DNA of 64,000 nt, taken from assembly GCA_002497295.1 (NCBI GenBank), contig DANO01000013.1, positions 1 to 64,000 on the forward strand. The letters run 5' to 3'. The translations under genes were made by a program, and so were the position numbers. Below, piece after piece: positions 16,731 through 24,476 of the stretch. The notes under the pieces were generated by a model. The model made no database searches, was not told where the DNA came from, and saw nothing but the letters and a program-made list of their open reading frames with translations. Each line of letters opens with the position of its first letter. Position 1 is the first letter of the stretch. The DNA comes from Euryarchaeota archaeon UBA171 (GTDB lineage: Archaea > Thermoplasmatota > Poseidoniia > Poseidoniales > Thalassarchaeaceae).

Positions 16731-18242
16731 TCAATTTGCAAGAATTCCTTCAGCCGGTACATGATCGTCCTCGACGAAAGATCTCAGACAAGATTCTACA
16801 AGTGACACAATCATGTCAATTTCTTCTGACGTGATTAGGAAATGCGGAGTGAATCTTAGCGCATTTACGCCGCCATGTATCACACCTAGACCATTTCTCC
16901 GACACCATTGCTCGATTCCGTCCGCCCCCACCACAATAAATCGTGTGGGATCTAATTCTGCCGAGAGCAAAAGACCGGTTCCCTGCACCTGTGTTATGCA
17001 TCCGGGCATTGCTGCAGAAAGTTTCTCTAATTTACTAACGAATTCTTTACCCCTTTCCCTGATATTTTGACGTAGTTCTGGAGTTATGCTCTCAAGAACG
17101 GAGATAGCCGTTTCTAGAGATCTAGGATTTGTAGTCATGGTGTTACCATAGACGCCCACGACATATGTCTTCGACGCTCTTTCACTCATGCCCAATACTG
17201 AGAGGGGGTATTGTCCAGCATTGAGCGCCTTGGACCATGTCTCAAAGTCAGGCACCTCACAATCTTCGAAACCAGGATAATCTACAATACTTAGACATCC
17301 CTGTCCCCTCAAACCTGCCTGTATCGAGTCTATCAAAAGGAAGGAGCCATGCAGATTCGATAGTTTTCTTGCAACGTCATAGAAATCTCTCGTAATCGAG
17401 AGACCAGGGTTTCCTTCACCCATCACGGGTTCCATCGCAACAAGTTCGATGAAAGCATTGTTTGCCTCTGCTTCCTTGAAAACAGATTGAAGTTTGTCGA
17501 CATCGTTTGGAGGGACTAGTTTGACCCCCTCTCGATTTCTGAATGATGCGAGTTTATCGCGATATTTGGGCAGACATGAGTCTGAAATCGAGGCGGGTCG
17601 GTCAGTTCGTCCATGAAAGCCATGGTCTAATGCGATAGTCCAGATTTTCTTTCCTTCATGCGGTCCGCCTACGTCAGTCATCAATCTAGCATTGATATCT
17701 GCAATACGCATAGCCACCGTGACAGATTCGGAACCGCTGTTCATACATATGAATCTGTCAAATGGACAATTTTCTCGGCTATACCCTACTTCTGTTCTTA
17801 TGGCCTCTGCGAATCTCATATGAGTCAGCGAAGGAGTCATGACATTGGCCATAACATGAGTCTCAGACATTGCCGACATAACGTGGGATGGTGAATGTCC
17901 CATTCCGAGCATACCATATCCTCCATTATCATGTATCACAGCGCCATGAGTTGTTACGATCCAAGGACCCTTGGCTGCAAGAGGTATGTACGGATTTACA
18001 GTTGATGGCTCGTAGAAATTCACGTAATACTTCTGGAGCTCCTTCGCAAAGTCTGCTTCATCGAGATTTAGAAGGAGTTCTTCAATGGAAGAATCCATCT
18101 GGCCTCTGGCGAGCACAGCTTGATCTATTGCTAAATCGAGATTGGGGTCACTAATGAGGAATGATTCGATTGATTCGCTACTAAGACCATAGGTAAATGC
18201 CGGTCCGGAAGAAGATCTGAGCAGTTCGATTCGGCTATCCAT
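16731..18242 (-). CDS. Class III PLP-dependent aminotransferase (lysine 6-transaminase-like)
   Basis: A fold-type I, class III omega-aminotransferase of 503 residues. The N-terminal part holds the family glycine loop (HDNGGYGMLGMGHSPSHVM), the MNSGSESVTVAMRIA cofactor-phosphate segment, the HGFHGRTDR turn, the PLP-pyridine Asp in LLIDSIQAGLRGQG and the probable Schiff-base lysine in WSKALNAGQYPLS. The overall pattern recalls L-lysine 6-aminotransferase rather than ornithine or GABA enzymes, but the substrate is not proven. ATG at 18242 follows a TTG at 18245. An aldehyde dehydrogenase at 36106 could act on a semialdehyde product, though the genes are far apart. Promoter signals should lie in the AT-rich region upstream. 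Confidence 0.78.
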   Translation of the reverse strand: MDSRIELLRSSSGPAFTYGLSSESIESFLISDPNLDLAIDQAVLARGQMDSSIEELLLNLDEADFAKELQKYYVNFYEPSTVNPYIPLAAKGPWIVTTHGAVIHDNGGYGMLGMGHSPSHVMSAMSETHVMANVMTPSLTHMRFAEAIRTEVGYSRENCPFDRFICMNSGSESVTVAMRIADINARLMTDVGGPHEGKKIWTIALDHGFHGRTDRPASISDSCLPKYRDKLASFRNREGVKLVPPNDVDKLQSVFKEAEANNAFIELVAMEPVMGEGNPGLSITRDFYDVARKLSNLHGSFLLIDSIQAGLRGQGCLSIVDYPGFEDCEVPDFETWSKALNAGQYPLSVLGMSERASKTYVVGVYGNTMTTNPRSLETAISVLESITPELRQNIRERGKEFVSKLEKLSAAMPGCITQVQGTGLLLSAELDPTRFIVVGADGIEQWCRRNGLGVIHGGVNALRFTPHFLITSEEIDMIVSLVESCLRSFVEDDHVPAEGILAN

Positions 18243-18300
18243 CAAACTACGCAGGAGTAGGCCATCAAATGAATATTCGCTGTTTGCTTCAAATTTTCAG

Positions 18301-18430
18301 CACGGTTATTAGAGGCTGATAATCTATTAAAAAAATAAAAATTAATTCAATAATTGAATTGATATTTTATACATAACAATAAATTTTCAATTGAAAAATT
18401 AAATTATTATTCGATTTGATTATATGCCGA
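18301..18430. promoter_or_regulatory. AT-rich divergent intergenic region with perfect palindromes
   Basis: About 130 bases of nearly pure A+T between two divergent genes, in a genome that is otherwise near half G+C. It contains AATTCAAT-A-ATTGAATT at 18344-18360 and TTTTCAATTGAAAA at 18384-18397, both perfect inverted repeats that share the half-site TTCAAT/ATTGAA. It probably holds both promoters and may be an operator or a binding site for an architectural protein. Melting element of a replication origin is possible but no orc1/cdc6 gene is near. Confidence 0.45.
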
Positions 18431-18488
18431 CTTGCTGCTCGACCCATGTAGATCGAGGGCAAGTGGGGTGCAGGTCGGTGGTAGTCGA

Positions 18489-19058
18489 ATGAGTGAGAAG
18501 TTGGAAATACAGGAATTATTACAGAAGGAAGTGTATGTTGGAGATACCCTGGTAGGGGTTATCGTTGGTGAACGGTTCCACCCGCGGGAGGAAAATGTCA
18601 GGTCAATGCGTATCCAGGTGCTGGATGGCGTTGCAGAAGAATACATGAGGAAGCCTGCGGATCATGCGCCTTTGCACAAAGAATTGGTCCACAGCATAAG
18701 GCCCGATGGTTCAGTTAAGTTATCGAAATCGATGCGTGAACTTCAGAGAAGATGGCGAAACACCGTTAGGATCAATGAGCAGCTTTGGGCGCCTGATGAA
18801 TTGATGGATCGTGCAGTCATGGATAACGATGGGGTCGATATAGGCAATGTCGTTAGTTTGGTCAAGGTGAAGAGGACTTATCGAGGGGTTGTGGTAGACG
18901 TGCATGGCGTTCTTCAACGAAGGATGGGTCTTCCTGATCAAATCATAATACCGGTAACTCAACTGGCTAGGACTACTGCTTATCTCGATGAAATAATTCT
19001 GAGATGTCCGCTCAATAGGCTCCTCTCTCTCCCAAGTTATTTGCAACTCAACGAGTGA
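18489..19058 (+). CDS. PRC-barrel-like protein, function unknown
   Basis: A 189-residue soluble protein. The C-terminal half (about 115-185) reads IGNVVSLVKVKRTYRGVVVD ... IIIPVTQLARTTAYLDEIIL, which has the strand pattern of PRC-barrel domains (RimM/H-subunit fold). The N-terminal half VYVGDTLVGVIVGERFHPRE may be a diverged second copy. PRC barrels often bind RNA or protein partners; the real partner is unknown. ATG at 18489 is the most natural start; a longer form from 18432 lacks support. The stop is only 6 bases from the 3' end of the convergent tRNA-Ile gene. Confidence 0.55.
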   Translation: MSEKLEIQELLQKEVYVGDTLVGVIVGERFHPREENVRSMRIQVLDGVAEEYMRKPADHAPLHKELVHSIRPDGSVKLSKSMRELQRRWRNTVRINEQLWAPDELMDRAVMDNDGVDIGNVVSLVKVKRTYRGVVVDVHGVLQRRMGLPDQIIIPVTQLARTTAYLDEIILRCPLNRLLSLPSYLQLNE

Positions 19059-19064
19059 ATATGG

Positions 19065-19139
19065 TGGGCATGGCAGGATTTGAACCTGCGGCCTCCCGGT
19101 TATCAGCCGGGTGCTCCAGCCAAGCTAAGCTACACGCCC
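19065..19139 (-). tRNA. tRNA-Ile (GAT)
   Basis: On the minus strand a full cloverleaf of 75 bases: acceptor GGGCGTG pairs with CATGCCC, D-arm begins TAGCTTAGC, anticodon stem CCCGG/CCGGG encloses CTGATAA with anticodon GAT, and the T-arm contains GGTTCAAATCC. The bases after the discriminator A are CCA (19062-19064), so the CCA end is encoded. No intron is seen. Confidence 0.95.
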
Positions 19140-19248
19140 TGAGCGGCCTCCGGTGAGGCGCTACTGATTTGAAGATGCCCATTCGAATGATGATAATGAT
19201 GCTCGTGATCCGGCAAGGTCATGTGTAGCATGGGACTCGCAAGACCAG

Positions 19249-20184
19249 ATGCCAGTAGTTAGTGGCCCGGCCTACACGGAGGTCGCAATGGGTCTCGCTA
19301 ATGAGTTGGGCATGCATTACCTCGCTACTGAAACTCGTCGTTTTCCAGATGGTGAGGGTTATCTTCGTACTCCTGTTGAGGGTTTTAATTCAATGCGATC
19401 TGAACCAGTGATTGTAGTCTCTTCCACCTTCCCAGATAATGGAATTGTCCAGACGATGATGATGCTGGCCGGTGTTGCCGATATCCAAAAGGGGGATTTG
19501 TCTAACCTAAAGGGCGAAGGTGCACAGAATCTGAATGACTCGGGACGAAGAATCTTGCTTGCAGTGCCGTACTATGGCTATGCGCGGCAAGATAAGAGAT
19601 TCTCGGCAGGAGAAGTAATCGCTGCAGGGGTCATTGCTGATCATCTGGCTACAGCATGCGATGGGATTGTCATACTTGACATTCATGAGTCCAAAGTTTT
19701 GGAATCTCACAAACATCCTATTCAATTTGTCACCGCGGTGCCTGAACTCTCTGATTTACTCTCCAAAGATGTATCTCCAGACTTCATTCTATCGCCTGAT
19801 AAAGGAGCAATTGACAGGGCGAAGGAGGTTGCTGGGATCATAGGGGTCCCATATAGCTACCTTGAGAAAAAGAGAATTGATGCACACACCATAGAGCATA
19901 CTCCAAAGGATCTTGATGTATCTGGAAAGGTTGTGGCGATTGTTGATGACATGATTAGCACAGGCGGTACGATCTGTAGGGCGAGTGATGCCTTGCGCCG
20001 ACAAGGTGCGACCGAAGTGCATGCAGCGTGCACTCATGGACTGTTCACCTCGGGGGCACTCACTAGGCTCGTTAAGCACGTTGATGGCGTATACAGTACT
20101 GATTCGCTATCTAATCCACGTGCCGTCGTTTCTGGGGCGCCGGCCTTAGCACGAGGCGTCAGGAAGCTGTTGACCACCCTGTGA
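19249..20184 (+). CDS. prs: Ribose-phosphate pyrophosphokinase
   Basis: Makes PRPP from ribose 5-phosphate and ATP for nucleotide, histidine and tryptophan synthesis. The 311-residue protein has the N-terminal pyrophosphate-transfer fold with ETRRFPDGEGYLR, the flexible-loop region LLAVPYYGYARQDKRFSAGE, the DIHE metal site and the PRPP-binding VAIVDDMISTGGTI near residue 230. Length is normal for archaeal Prs. Start ATG at 19249 has no clear Shine-Dalgarno site, so the mRNA may be leaderless. Located between tRNA-Ile and the L7Ae operon. Confidence 0.95.
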   Translation: MPVVSGPAYTEVAMGLANELGMHYLATETRRFPDGEGYLRTPVEGFNSMRSEPVIVVSSTFPDNGIVQTMMMLAGVADIQKGDLSNLKGEGAQNLNDSGRRILLAVPYYGYARQDKRFSAGEVIAAGVIADHLATACDGIVILDIHESKVLESHKHPIQFVTAVPELSDLLSKDVSPDFILSPDKGAIDRAKEVAGIIGVPYSYLEKKRIDAHTIEHTPKDLDVSGKVVAIVDDMISTGGTICRASDALRRQGATEVHAACTHGLFTSGALTRLVKHVDGVYSTDSLSNPRAVVSGAPALARGVRKLLTTL

Positions 20185-20208
20185 TGGCACCCCAGGTCCT
20201 GCGGTGCG

Positions 20209-20215
20209 TTTATAC
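20209..20215 (+). promoter_or_regulatory. TATA box of L7Ae-S28e-L24e operon
   Basis: TTTATAC is 43 bases upstream of the L7Ae ATG and 24 bases after the prs stop. With initiation about 25 bases downstream the leader would be about 20 bases and would carry the GAGG Shine-Dalgarno sequence at 20245-20248. Confidence 0.4.
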
Positions 20216-20257
20216 AGGCCGCGTTCAGCGGCAGGACACAGCACGAGGATGATTCCA

Positions 20258-20638
20258 ATGAGTGTACACGTTGCCTTTGAAACCCCACAAGATGTTCATG
20301 AGATTGTTTACGAGATGGTCAAGGCCCTCGGAAAAGATGGTAGAGGAGGCCTGAAGAAGGGTGCAAATGAAGTCACCAAGGCTGCTGAGAGAGGGACTGC
20401 TCTAATGGTAGTCATGGCTGAGGATGTTAATCCAAGCGAACTGCTGGCCCACATACCAATGATATGCAAGGAAAAATCAATTCCATTCATGTACGTGCCA
20501 GATCAAACATACCTGGCTGAAGCAGCAGGGATGTCTGACGGAACGAAGACCGCCGCAGTGGCCGTTGTTGATGTAAAGAAAGATGGCGAAGATCGATTTA
20601 ACGAAGTTAGGGGCCACTATGAGACCCTCTCTGCATGA
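20258..20638 (+). CDS. rpl7ae: Ribosomal protein L7Ae (eL8), kink-turn binding
   Basis: Binds kink-turns in 23S rRNA, box C/D and H/ACA guide RNAs and RNase P RNA. The 126-residue protein has the RNA-binding GGLKKGANEVTKAAERG (kink-turn recognition) and the core LMVVMAEDVNPSELLAHIP ... CKEKSIPFMYV. GAGG nine bases upstream supports ATG 20258 over the ATG at 20249. First gene of the conserved archaeal L7Ae-S28e-L24e order. Confidence 0.95.
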   Translation: MSVHVAFETPQDVHEIVYEMVKALGKDGRGGLKKGANEVTKAAERGTALMVVMAEDVNPSELLAHIPMICKEKSIPFMYVPDQTYLAEAAGMSDGTKTAAVAVVDVKKDGEDRFNEVRGHYETLSA

Positions 20639-20650
20639 GGTGGTTGAAGG

Positions 20651-20869
20651 ATGTCACAAGAATCCTGGCCTGCCGAAGTGGTCGAAGTTGTTGGGCGCAC
20701 AGGCATGACTGGTGAGGCAACTCAGGTGAAAGTACGGGTTAACGATGCTCCAAACCCCCGGGACATTGGCCGAATAATAACCAGAAACGTTGTCGGACCT
20801 GTCAGAATAGGAGATATCCTAATGCTGAAAGATACAGGTAGGGAAGCTCGTAAGCTCGGTGCGAGATAA
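20651..20869 (+). CDS. rps28e: Ribosomal protein S28e
   Basis: A 72-residue S1-fold protein of the archaeal/eukaryotic 30S subunit. GEATQVKVRVNDA, RDIGRIITRNVVGPVRIGDIL and the C-terminal LKDTGREARKL match the family. GAGGTGG lies 7 bases before the ATG. It is 12 bases after L7Ae in the standard order. Confidence 0.95.
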   Translation: MSQESWPAEVVEVVGRTGMTGEATQVKVRVNDAPNPRDIGRIITRNVVGPVRIGDILMLKDTGREARKLGAR

Positions 20870-20882
20870 GGAAGTGTTGTCA

Positions 20883-21074
20883 ATGCCAGAAACGAGAATC
20901 TGCAGTTTCACTAGAGAAGAGATAGAGCCCGGTACAGGAATCATGTTTGTTAGGAGAGATGGTACAGTACTGTGGTTCAAAGACTCGAAGGCGAGAAAGA
21001 ATCAGGTAAATCTGAATCGTAATCCTCGACGTCTTAAGTGGACGCGAAGATATGAGAAGGGCGGCATCAAGTAA
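20883..21074 (+). CDS. rpl24e: Ribosomal protein L24e with degenerate zinc ribbon
   Basis: A 63-residue L24e: ICSFTREEIEPGTGIMFVRRDGTV-type core (shown as EEIEPGTGIMFVRRDGTV) and RLKWTRRYEKGG tail match the family. The canonical protein binds zinc through CxxC near the start and CxxxC later; here only Cys7 remains (CSFT) and the second pair has become DSKARKN. Zinc binding must therefore be lost. It follows S28e by 13 bases. Start ATG 20883 is the only natural one. Confidence 0.9.
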   Translation: MPETRICSFTREEIEPGTGIMFVRRDGTVLWFKDSKARKNQVNLNRNPRRLKWTRRYEKGGIK

Positions 21075-21165
21075 GCTCCCCATTCATACAAACAGCCCAG
21101 ATTGAGGTTGATTGGTGTTTTATTTCACCGATGTCATCAAGAACCCCACTTTTTCGTTTGTCTCG

Positions 21166-23175
21166 ATGGACACATTGATTGCGATACCAGGGGTTGGTGA
21201 ATCACTATCCCGGAGGCTTATCGACGAACTTGGTGATGAGGGAGAGGTTCTCCGTATTATCAAGAGTAAGGATGTAGCTTCTCTCGCAAAGATTGAGGGG
21301 CTTTCTGTAAATCGCGCTGTGCGTATAATCAATGAGTTTGGAGGGAACGGCAAGAGTATCGCTCAAACAAGCGACGCGCAGAAACTCCATGATCGCCTCC
21401 TCTGTGATATTGAGATTCATATTTCTTCTTCTCCTGCCAAGAAGAGGTTGGGCGTCTTACAACCAATGGGCATTGAATCGAAAAGTGAAATTGAAATTCG
21501 AAGAAGGATGGTTTCTGAGGCTATGTCATTCGTTGCAACGGCTCCATCATCTGTGATTGAATGGGATAAAGCATCGAGGGGAGTTAAGAGTTTGAAGAGC
21601 CATATCGGCAAGATAGACAGGGTAATTGTTGTTCCAGATTCTACATCAGCACAGCAGATCAAGAACATAGAAAAATATGCCAGAATAGTAGTTCGTGGCA
21701 CAAATGAGACTTGGAAAGACTACGAGGGACTTCCCAGAGTAACATGGATTGGACCGAATGCACCTGACCAAATGCCTCCTGGTTGGTTGTTTTGTAAGAT
21801 AGCAGATGATTTCCGATCTATGATTCCCGAAATATCACTCCAATGGATTGAGAATAACAGAAGTAGCCTCGAATCGCTCGTAAATCTTAGTGATATTACT
21901 CTTGGATTGGATCCACTTAGCGAGAGGATAAGGGATGCAATGGATGGTCTTGATGATCTTGGTTGGCTCCTCAAAACAGAAGATGGAGGGACAGATATTG
22001 AAAATCTCAGAGATGGGCTATGGAGTGAAATCAAAGCGATAGAGGGTTCCGTGAATGACTCGATAGTGAGTTCCACTTCTGAGGCCAGCCTTTCTCTAGA
22101 TGGATCAGAAATGTTAGCCTACTATTCAGATGCCAACAGGCTTCAACACAGACTTAGGGGAGTGGTATCAGATTCGATATCTGAGTCACTCGAATACGGG
22201 CGCCAGAGGCTCTCAGAATATCTAGAAATGAGTGGCATATCAATTCCAACGAACTGCTTTGAGAGTGATTATCCATGTTCTTTCCGGAAGGGGACCATTG
22301 AGGAAATTGAACAAGACCTAGATCGTATGATTTCGAATTTCGAAATTGAAGGCGCTATGGTTCGTGCCGAAAAGGCCTCCTCAGTCATTGGCAGGGCTCA
22401 GGATTCTATTTCTGAGATTATTGATATTGACATGTGGATCGGGATTGCAAAATGGGCGAGGTATCGAAAATGCGTTCTTCCGGAAATTAAATCAGATGTA
22501 GAACCTAGTTGCTACTTCTCAGGGTTTAGACATCCTCTTCTCGGAGTTGATCCTATTCCTGTGAAGTATGGTTTTGGAAACCTCCCAGATCCGTGCCCTA
22601 GGGGGTCGATTGTACTCTTAACCGGAGCGAATTCAGGCGGAAAGACCTCGTTAATTGAGGGTGTGGCTTCGATTCTGCTTCTTTCTCATGCTGGTCTACC
22701 TGTTCCAGCAGATCAAGCGGTTGTTTCCATAGCAGATGAGATTCATCTGTTGGCAAAAGTTACTGGAACTCAAAGTGCAGGTGCTCTAGAAAGGACTCTG
22801 ATGGGCCTCTCTAGAATCGTCATTTCTAGCAAAAAGAAATTCATACTAGCAGATGAGCTTGAGGCTATTACCGAGCCAGAAGCAGCATCTGGAATTTTGG
22901 CCGGATTGCTAGATGCAGCTGCTTCTAATCATTTGATATCAATTGTCATGGTAACACACATAGGTGCCTCAATATGTAGGAAAATGATTGCAGAGGCGAG
23001 GATTGATGGGATAGAAGCCAGAGGCTTGGATGAGCAGATGGAATTAATCGTCGATCGAGTACCCAGAATTGGGGTTCCGGCGAGATCTACTCCTGAATTA
23101 ATCTTGAAGAGGCTGGAGGCCCGTACCAGCGGATCCGAATCTGAGCTTTTTCGAAGTATAATTGAGCGTCTTTGA
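21166..23175 (+). CDS. MutS-like ATPase with N-terminal helix-hairpin-helix
   Basis: A 669-residue DNA-binding ATPase related to archaeal MutS/MutS2-type proteins. The start holds a helix-hairpin-helix (LIAIPGVGESLSRRLIDEL), the middle is a long helical lever/clamp-like region (about 200-430), and the C-terminal ABC-type ATPase has Walker A LLTGANSGGKTSLIEG near residue 486, Walker B FILADELEAITEP near 560 and the HIS loop VMVTHIG. No MutS domain I (mismatch reader, Phe-x-Glu) and no Smr nuclease are present, so it is unlikely to be a canonical mismatch protein. ATG 21166 starts just before the HhH; TTG 21112 and GTG 21115 would add 17-18 residues. It follows L24e, where ndk and infB often stand in other archaea. 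Confidence 0.8.
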   Translation: MDTLIAIPGVGESLSRRLIDELGDEGEVLRIIKSKDVASLAKIEGLSVNRAVRIINEFGGNGKSIAQTSDAQKLHDRLLCDIEIHISSSPAKKRLGVLQPMGIESKSEIEIRRRMVSEAMSFVATAPSSVIEWDKASRGVKSLKSHIGKIDRVIVVPDSTSAQQIKNIEKYARIVVRGTNETWKDYEGLPRVTWIGPNAPDQMPPGWLFCKIADDFRSMIPEISLQWIENNRSSLESLVNLSDITLGLDPLSERIRDAMDGLDDLGWLLKTEDGGTDIENLRDGLWSEIKAIEGSVNDSIVSSTSEASLSLDGSEMLAYYSDANRLQHRLRGVVSDSISESLEYGRQRLSEYLEMSGISIPTNCFESDYPCSFRKGTIEEIEQDLDRMISNFEIEGAMVRAEKASSVIGRAQDSISEIIDIDMWIGIAKWARYRKCVLPEIKSDVEPSCYFSGFRHPLLGVDPIPVKYGFGNLPDPCPRGSIVLLTGANSGGKTSLIEGVASILLLSHAGLPVPADQAVVSIADEIHLLAKVTGTQSAGALERTLMGLSRIVISSKKKFILADELEAITEPEAASGILAGLLDAAASNHLISIVMVTHIGASICRKMIAEARIDGIEARGLDEQMELIVDRVPRIGVPARSTPELILKRLEARTSGSESELFRSIIERL

Positions 23176-23201
23176 TGGATTGAGATAGAATATAATGTGG
23201 C

Positions 23202-23993
23202 TTAATCAATCTTGAAGAGGCTTTCCATGAGTTCTGAATCTAGTTTTATGGAATTGGTTGGTACGTCTTGCAAATTACCTCTCTTCTTTCCTGACATGAG
23301 TTCAAAGGCTCGTATTAAACGTCCTTTACTCAAGAGATTGTAGGTTTTCCACAGCCTATCTTCACCACTCGTACTATGCGACTTAACATCGAAATTAGAC
23401 CATCCGGTCTCATCATGGGTTTTGGAATCGGAGTCAGGATCACCTAATCTGATCAGAAGATCAAACTGTTGCAAGAGTCTGATGGCCTGATTGACCGACT
23501 CCTCTTCACTATACTCGGAATTTCCGTGACTAAGAAGTGATTTTATGAACGGATTGGAATATCCAGCATGATGTAAGTAAGAGGTTAGTTTTCTCTCGTT
23601 TGTAAGACCGAGATAATAGTCGTAATTATAATTCGAGAGACATGTTTTTCCAGGATTCCTGAGAGAGCATATTGTCCTAACATTAGGATGTGTCAATGCT
23701 GCTTCAACTAGCTCTTTTCCTCCTGATGCGGAAACAAATGTTATCTCTTTCCCAATGGCTTCGTTAAAGAAATCTGTAGCCTCAGAGTGATTCATAGAAG
23801 TAAGATCTTTTGTTACTCCAAATTCATCGCATGGCTTCCCATTATCATGTCTCGACCAAAGTCTCTCGCCATTTGCGATAGCCAAATTTACGATTCTGGT
23901 ACCTCCGGCCTTCCTGAAATGCAAAAAGAAGTTGAGACGGCTGACAGCCATGATTCTGGCTTGCTGGTTCGGGTTTGAACTTTGGGCGTTCAT
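23202..23993 (-). CDS. Sulfotransferase-like protein
   Basis: A 263-residue protein with the two PAPS-binding signatures of the sulfotransferase family in diverged form: NFFLHFRKAGGTRIVNLA (5'-phosphosulfate loop, near residues 20-37) and VRTICSLRNPGKTCLSNYNY (3'-phosphate binding, near 128-147). The rest is helical and not conserved to my eye. Substrate is unknown; the family sulfates carbohydrates or other hydroxyls, and a surface glycan is a fair guess. It starts 16 bases after pyrI on the same strand, although it has no obvious link to pyrimidine synthesis. ATG 23951 is an alternative start. Confidence 0.6.
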   Translation of the reverse strand: MNAQSSNPNQQARIMAVSRLNFFLHFRKAGGTRIVNLAIANGERLWSRHDNGKPCDEFGVTKDLTSMNHSEATDFFNEAIGKEITFVSASGGKELVEAALTHPNVRTICSLRNPGKTCLSNYNYDYYLGLTNERKLTSYLHHAGYSNPFIKSLLSHGNSEYSEEESVNQAIRLLQQFDLLIRLGDPDSDSKTHDETGWSNFDVKSHSTSGEDRLWKTYNLLSKGRLIRAFELMSGKKRGNLQDVPTNSIKLDSELMESLFKID

Positions 23994-24008
23994 GCCCCGG
24001 TATCTGGA

Positions 24009-24476
24009 TTAGATTAGAGATTCAATTATCTCGCCCACGGATTGTGCTCGACCGCAATATGCACACCTTATCTCCAAGGGGTCCTGAGAAACGACTTGCA
24101 AACGATGGGGCAGAGGCTCATTCGGATTCTGAGTTATGCAATTAAAGAATGAGCATTTTGCAATGTTTACCAGTTCTGCACCGAGTCCAATTTGTCTCTT
24201 TTCAGCCACGCCATAATTTCGGATGATTGCTATTGACGCAGAGGGGGCTATTAGAGCGAGTCGATCAAGTTCTTCCTGACTTAATTCTCGATCTTCGATC
24301 TTGAGTACGTCCTTCCTGCCTACTTTGCTGCTGGGAACATTCATGACAAGTGAAATTGGATTTGAATGGGAGCCATCGATATGGAGCATGCGCATGACTT
24401 GGACAGCACTTCCAGATGGTATGTGATCAATCACAGTCCCATTACAGATAGCAGAAACTCTCCTCATCTCATTCAT
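24009..24476 (-). CDS. pyrI: Aspartate carbamoyltransferase regulatory chain
   Basis: Binds nucleotide effectors and controls PyrB. The N-terminal allosteric domain opens with RRVSAICNGTVIDHIPSGSA and the C-terminal zinc domain keeps the four cysteines (CSFFNC and CAYC) that hold the contact with PyrB. At 155 residues it has the usual length. Its ATG overlaps the pyrB stop as ATGA, so translation is coupled and the subunits can be made in equal amounts. Confidence 0.95.
   Translation of the reverse strand: MNEMRRVSAICNGTVIDHIPSGSAVQVMRMLHIDGSHSNPISLVMNVPSSKVGRKDVLKIEDRELSQEELDRLALIAPSASIAIIRNYGVAEKRQIGLGAELVNIAKCSFFNCITQNPNEPLPHRLQVVSQDPLEIRCAYCGRAQSVGEIIESLI

Noticed and set aside
18301..18430. 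Replication origin
   Set aside because: AT-richness and palindromes alone are not enough; there is no orc1/cdc6 gene or repeated origin-box (ORB-like) sequence nearby. Kept only as a regulatory region.
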